DNA from: Sulfurimonas sp.
Lineage (GTDB): Bacteria; Campylobacterota; Campylobacteria; Campylobacterales; Sulfurimonadaceae
NCBI RefSeq assembly: GCF_023229105.1
Contig: NZ_JALNZY010000052.1
Coordinates: forward strand, 1-14,581
Reading direction: 5' to 3'
Length of the DNA stretch: 14,581 nt
Numbering within the stretch: position 1 is the first letter of the stretch; every line of letters begins with the position of its first letter. Of this stretch, positions 14,263 to 14,581 are shown piece after piece. The translations under genes and the position numbers were made by a program. The notes beneath the pieces were generated by a model that did not search any database, was not told the origin of the DNA, and was given only the letters and a program-made list of their open reading frames with translations.

Positions 14263-14288
14263 TGCATACTTTATTTGGATTATGACTA

Positions 14289-14581
14289 TTGATAAAATTA
14301 AGAAAAATATCACATATATTTAGATATTTATTTGGACTTCCAAAAAGTATCTATGTAAATTTTAGACTTTTACCTTTTAGCCAAGCTATAAAACTGCCTA
14401 TAATTGTTTCAAATAAAACTAAACTTATATCCTTAAATGGAAAAGTAAATCTTGCTAAAGTAAAAACAGGCATTATTCGCATAGGCTTTGGCGGAACTGA
14501 ACATATAGACTATAAATACTCTAGAACAATCTTAAAAATTGATGGCATTGTAAACTTTAAAAGTAGAGTAAAAATTGGTTT
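14289..14581 (+). CDS. Acyltransferase, hexapeptide (left-handed beta-helix) type, 5' part only
   Basis: The first 97 codons of a gene cut by the window end. The reading is (M)IKLRKISHIFRYLFGLPKS, then IYVNFRLLPFSQAIKLPIIV, SNKTKLISLNGKVNLAKVKT, GIIRIGFGGTEHIDYKYSRT and ILKIDGIVNFKSRVKIGF. This N-terminus (NFRLLPFSQAIKLPI, then GIIRIGFG and a G-x-VNFKSRVKIG turn) is typical of acetyltransferases that modify capsule, O-antigen or other glycans and continue into hexapeptide repeats. A TGA at 14283-14285 in frame means TTG 14289 is the only plausible start, with GGA at 14277-14279 as ribosome site. An ATG at 14282 in another frame opens only a 13-codon ORF. The catalytic His lies beyond the window. 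Confidence 0.75.
   Translation, partial: MIKLRKISHIFRYLFGLPKSIYVNFRLLPFSQAIKLPIIVSNKTKLISLNGKVNLAKVKTGIIRIGFGGTEHIDYKYSRTILKIDGIVNFKSRVKIG

Overview
The window is AT-rich DNA that looks like a chromosomal segment of a Campylobacterota (Epsilonproteobacteria) species, most like Sulfurimonas and relatives. This rests on remembered protein similarity (the hemN / Fe-S protein / lgt cluster, the small CopD-like protein, the RhlE-type helicase, a Thr/Ala/Asp-rich RTX-like surface protein) and on the compact gene packing; no database search was possible.

Left part (1-6260) is accessory DNA. It holds a large secreted RTX-like/S-layer-like protein with its own terminator, a REP-associated (RAYT, Y1) transposase gene, a tyrosine recombinase, a HicB-HicA toxin-antitoxin pair and a broken DUF2442 gene. 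Two repeat families lie here and belong to none of the genes. The first is a diverged unit of about 235 bp (2657-2893 and 3816-4050) built on GGTCGGC boxes and ending in TTGACAAGGTTTTTA. It stands on both sides of the transposase gene with almost constant internal spacing, and the second copy lies directly upstream of the recombinase. A fragment of its end may also precede the surface-protein gene. The second is a short palindromic GGTGTCAGGCACC element, once upstream of the transposase and three times at 6081-6260, where it has run into the DUF2442 gene and a small gene remnant. The order unit-gene-unit-gene-unit-recombinase resembles a cassette array; that reading is inference.

Right part (6268-14581) is ordinary chromosome. 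It carries, on the minus strand, a four-helix CopD-like membrane protein and an RhlE-type DEAD-box helicase; on the plus strand a DUF2062 membrane protein divergent from the helicase; then a tight minus-strand group hemN -> Fe-S/CCG-domain protein -> lgt (gaps of 2 and 6 bases) for anaerobic haem synthesis, an electron-transfer or oxidoreductase subunit, and lipoprotein maturation. Upstream of hemN is a 168-base gap full of inverted repeats, then an MsbA-type lipid exporter on the same strand, and finally the 5' part of a plus-strand hexapeptide-type acyltransferase cut by the window end. MsbA, Lgt and the acyltransferase all point to cell-envelope work.

No rRNA, tRNA or CRISPR array was seen.
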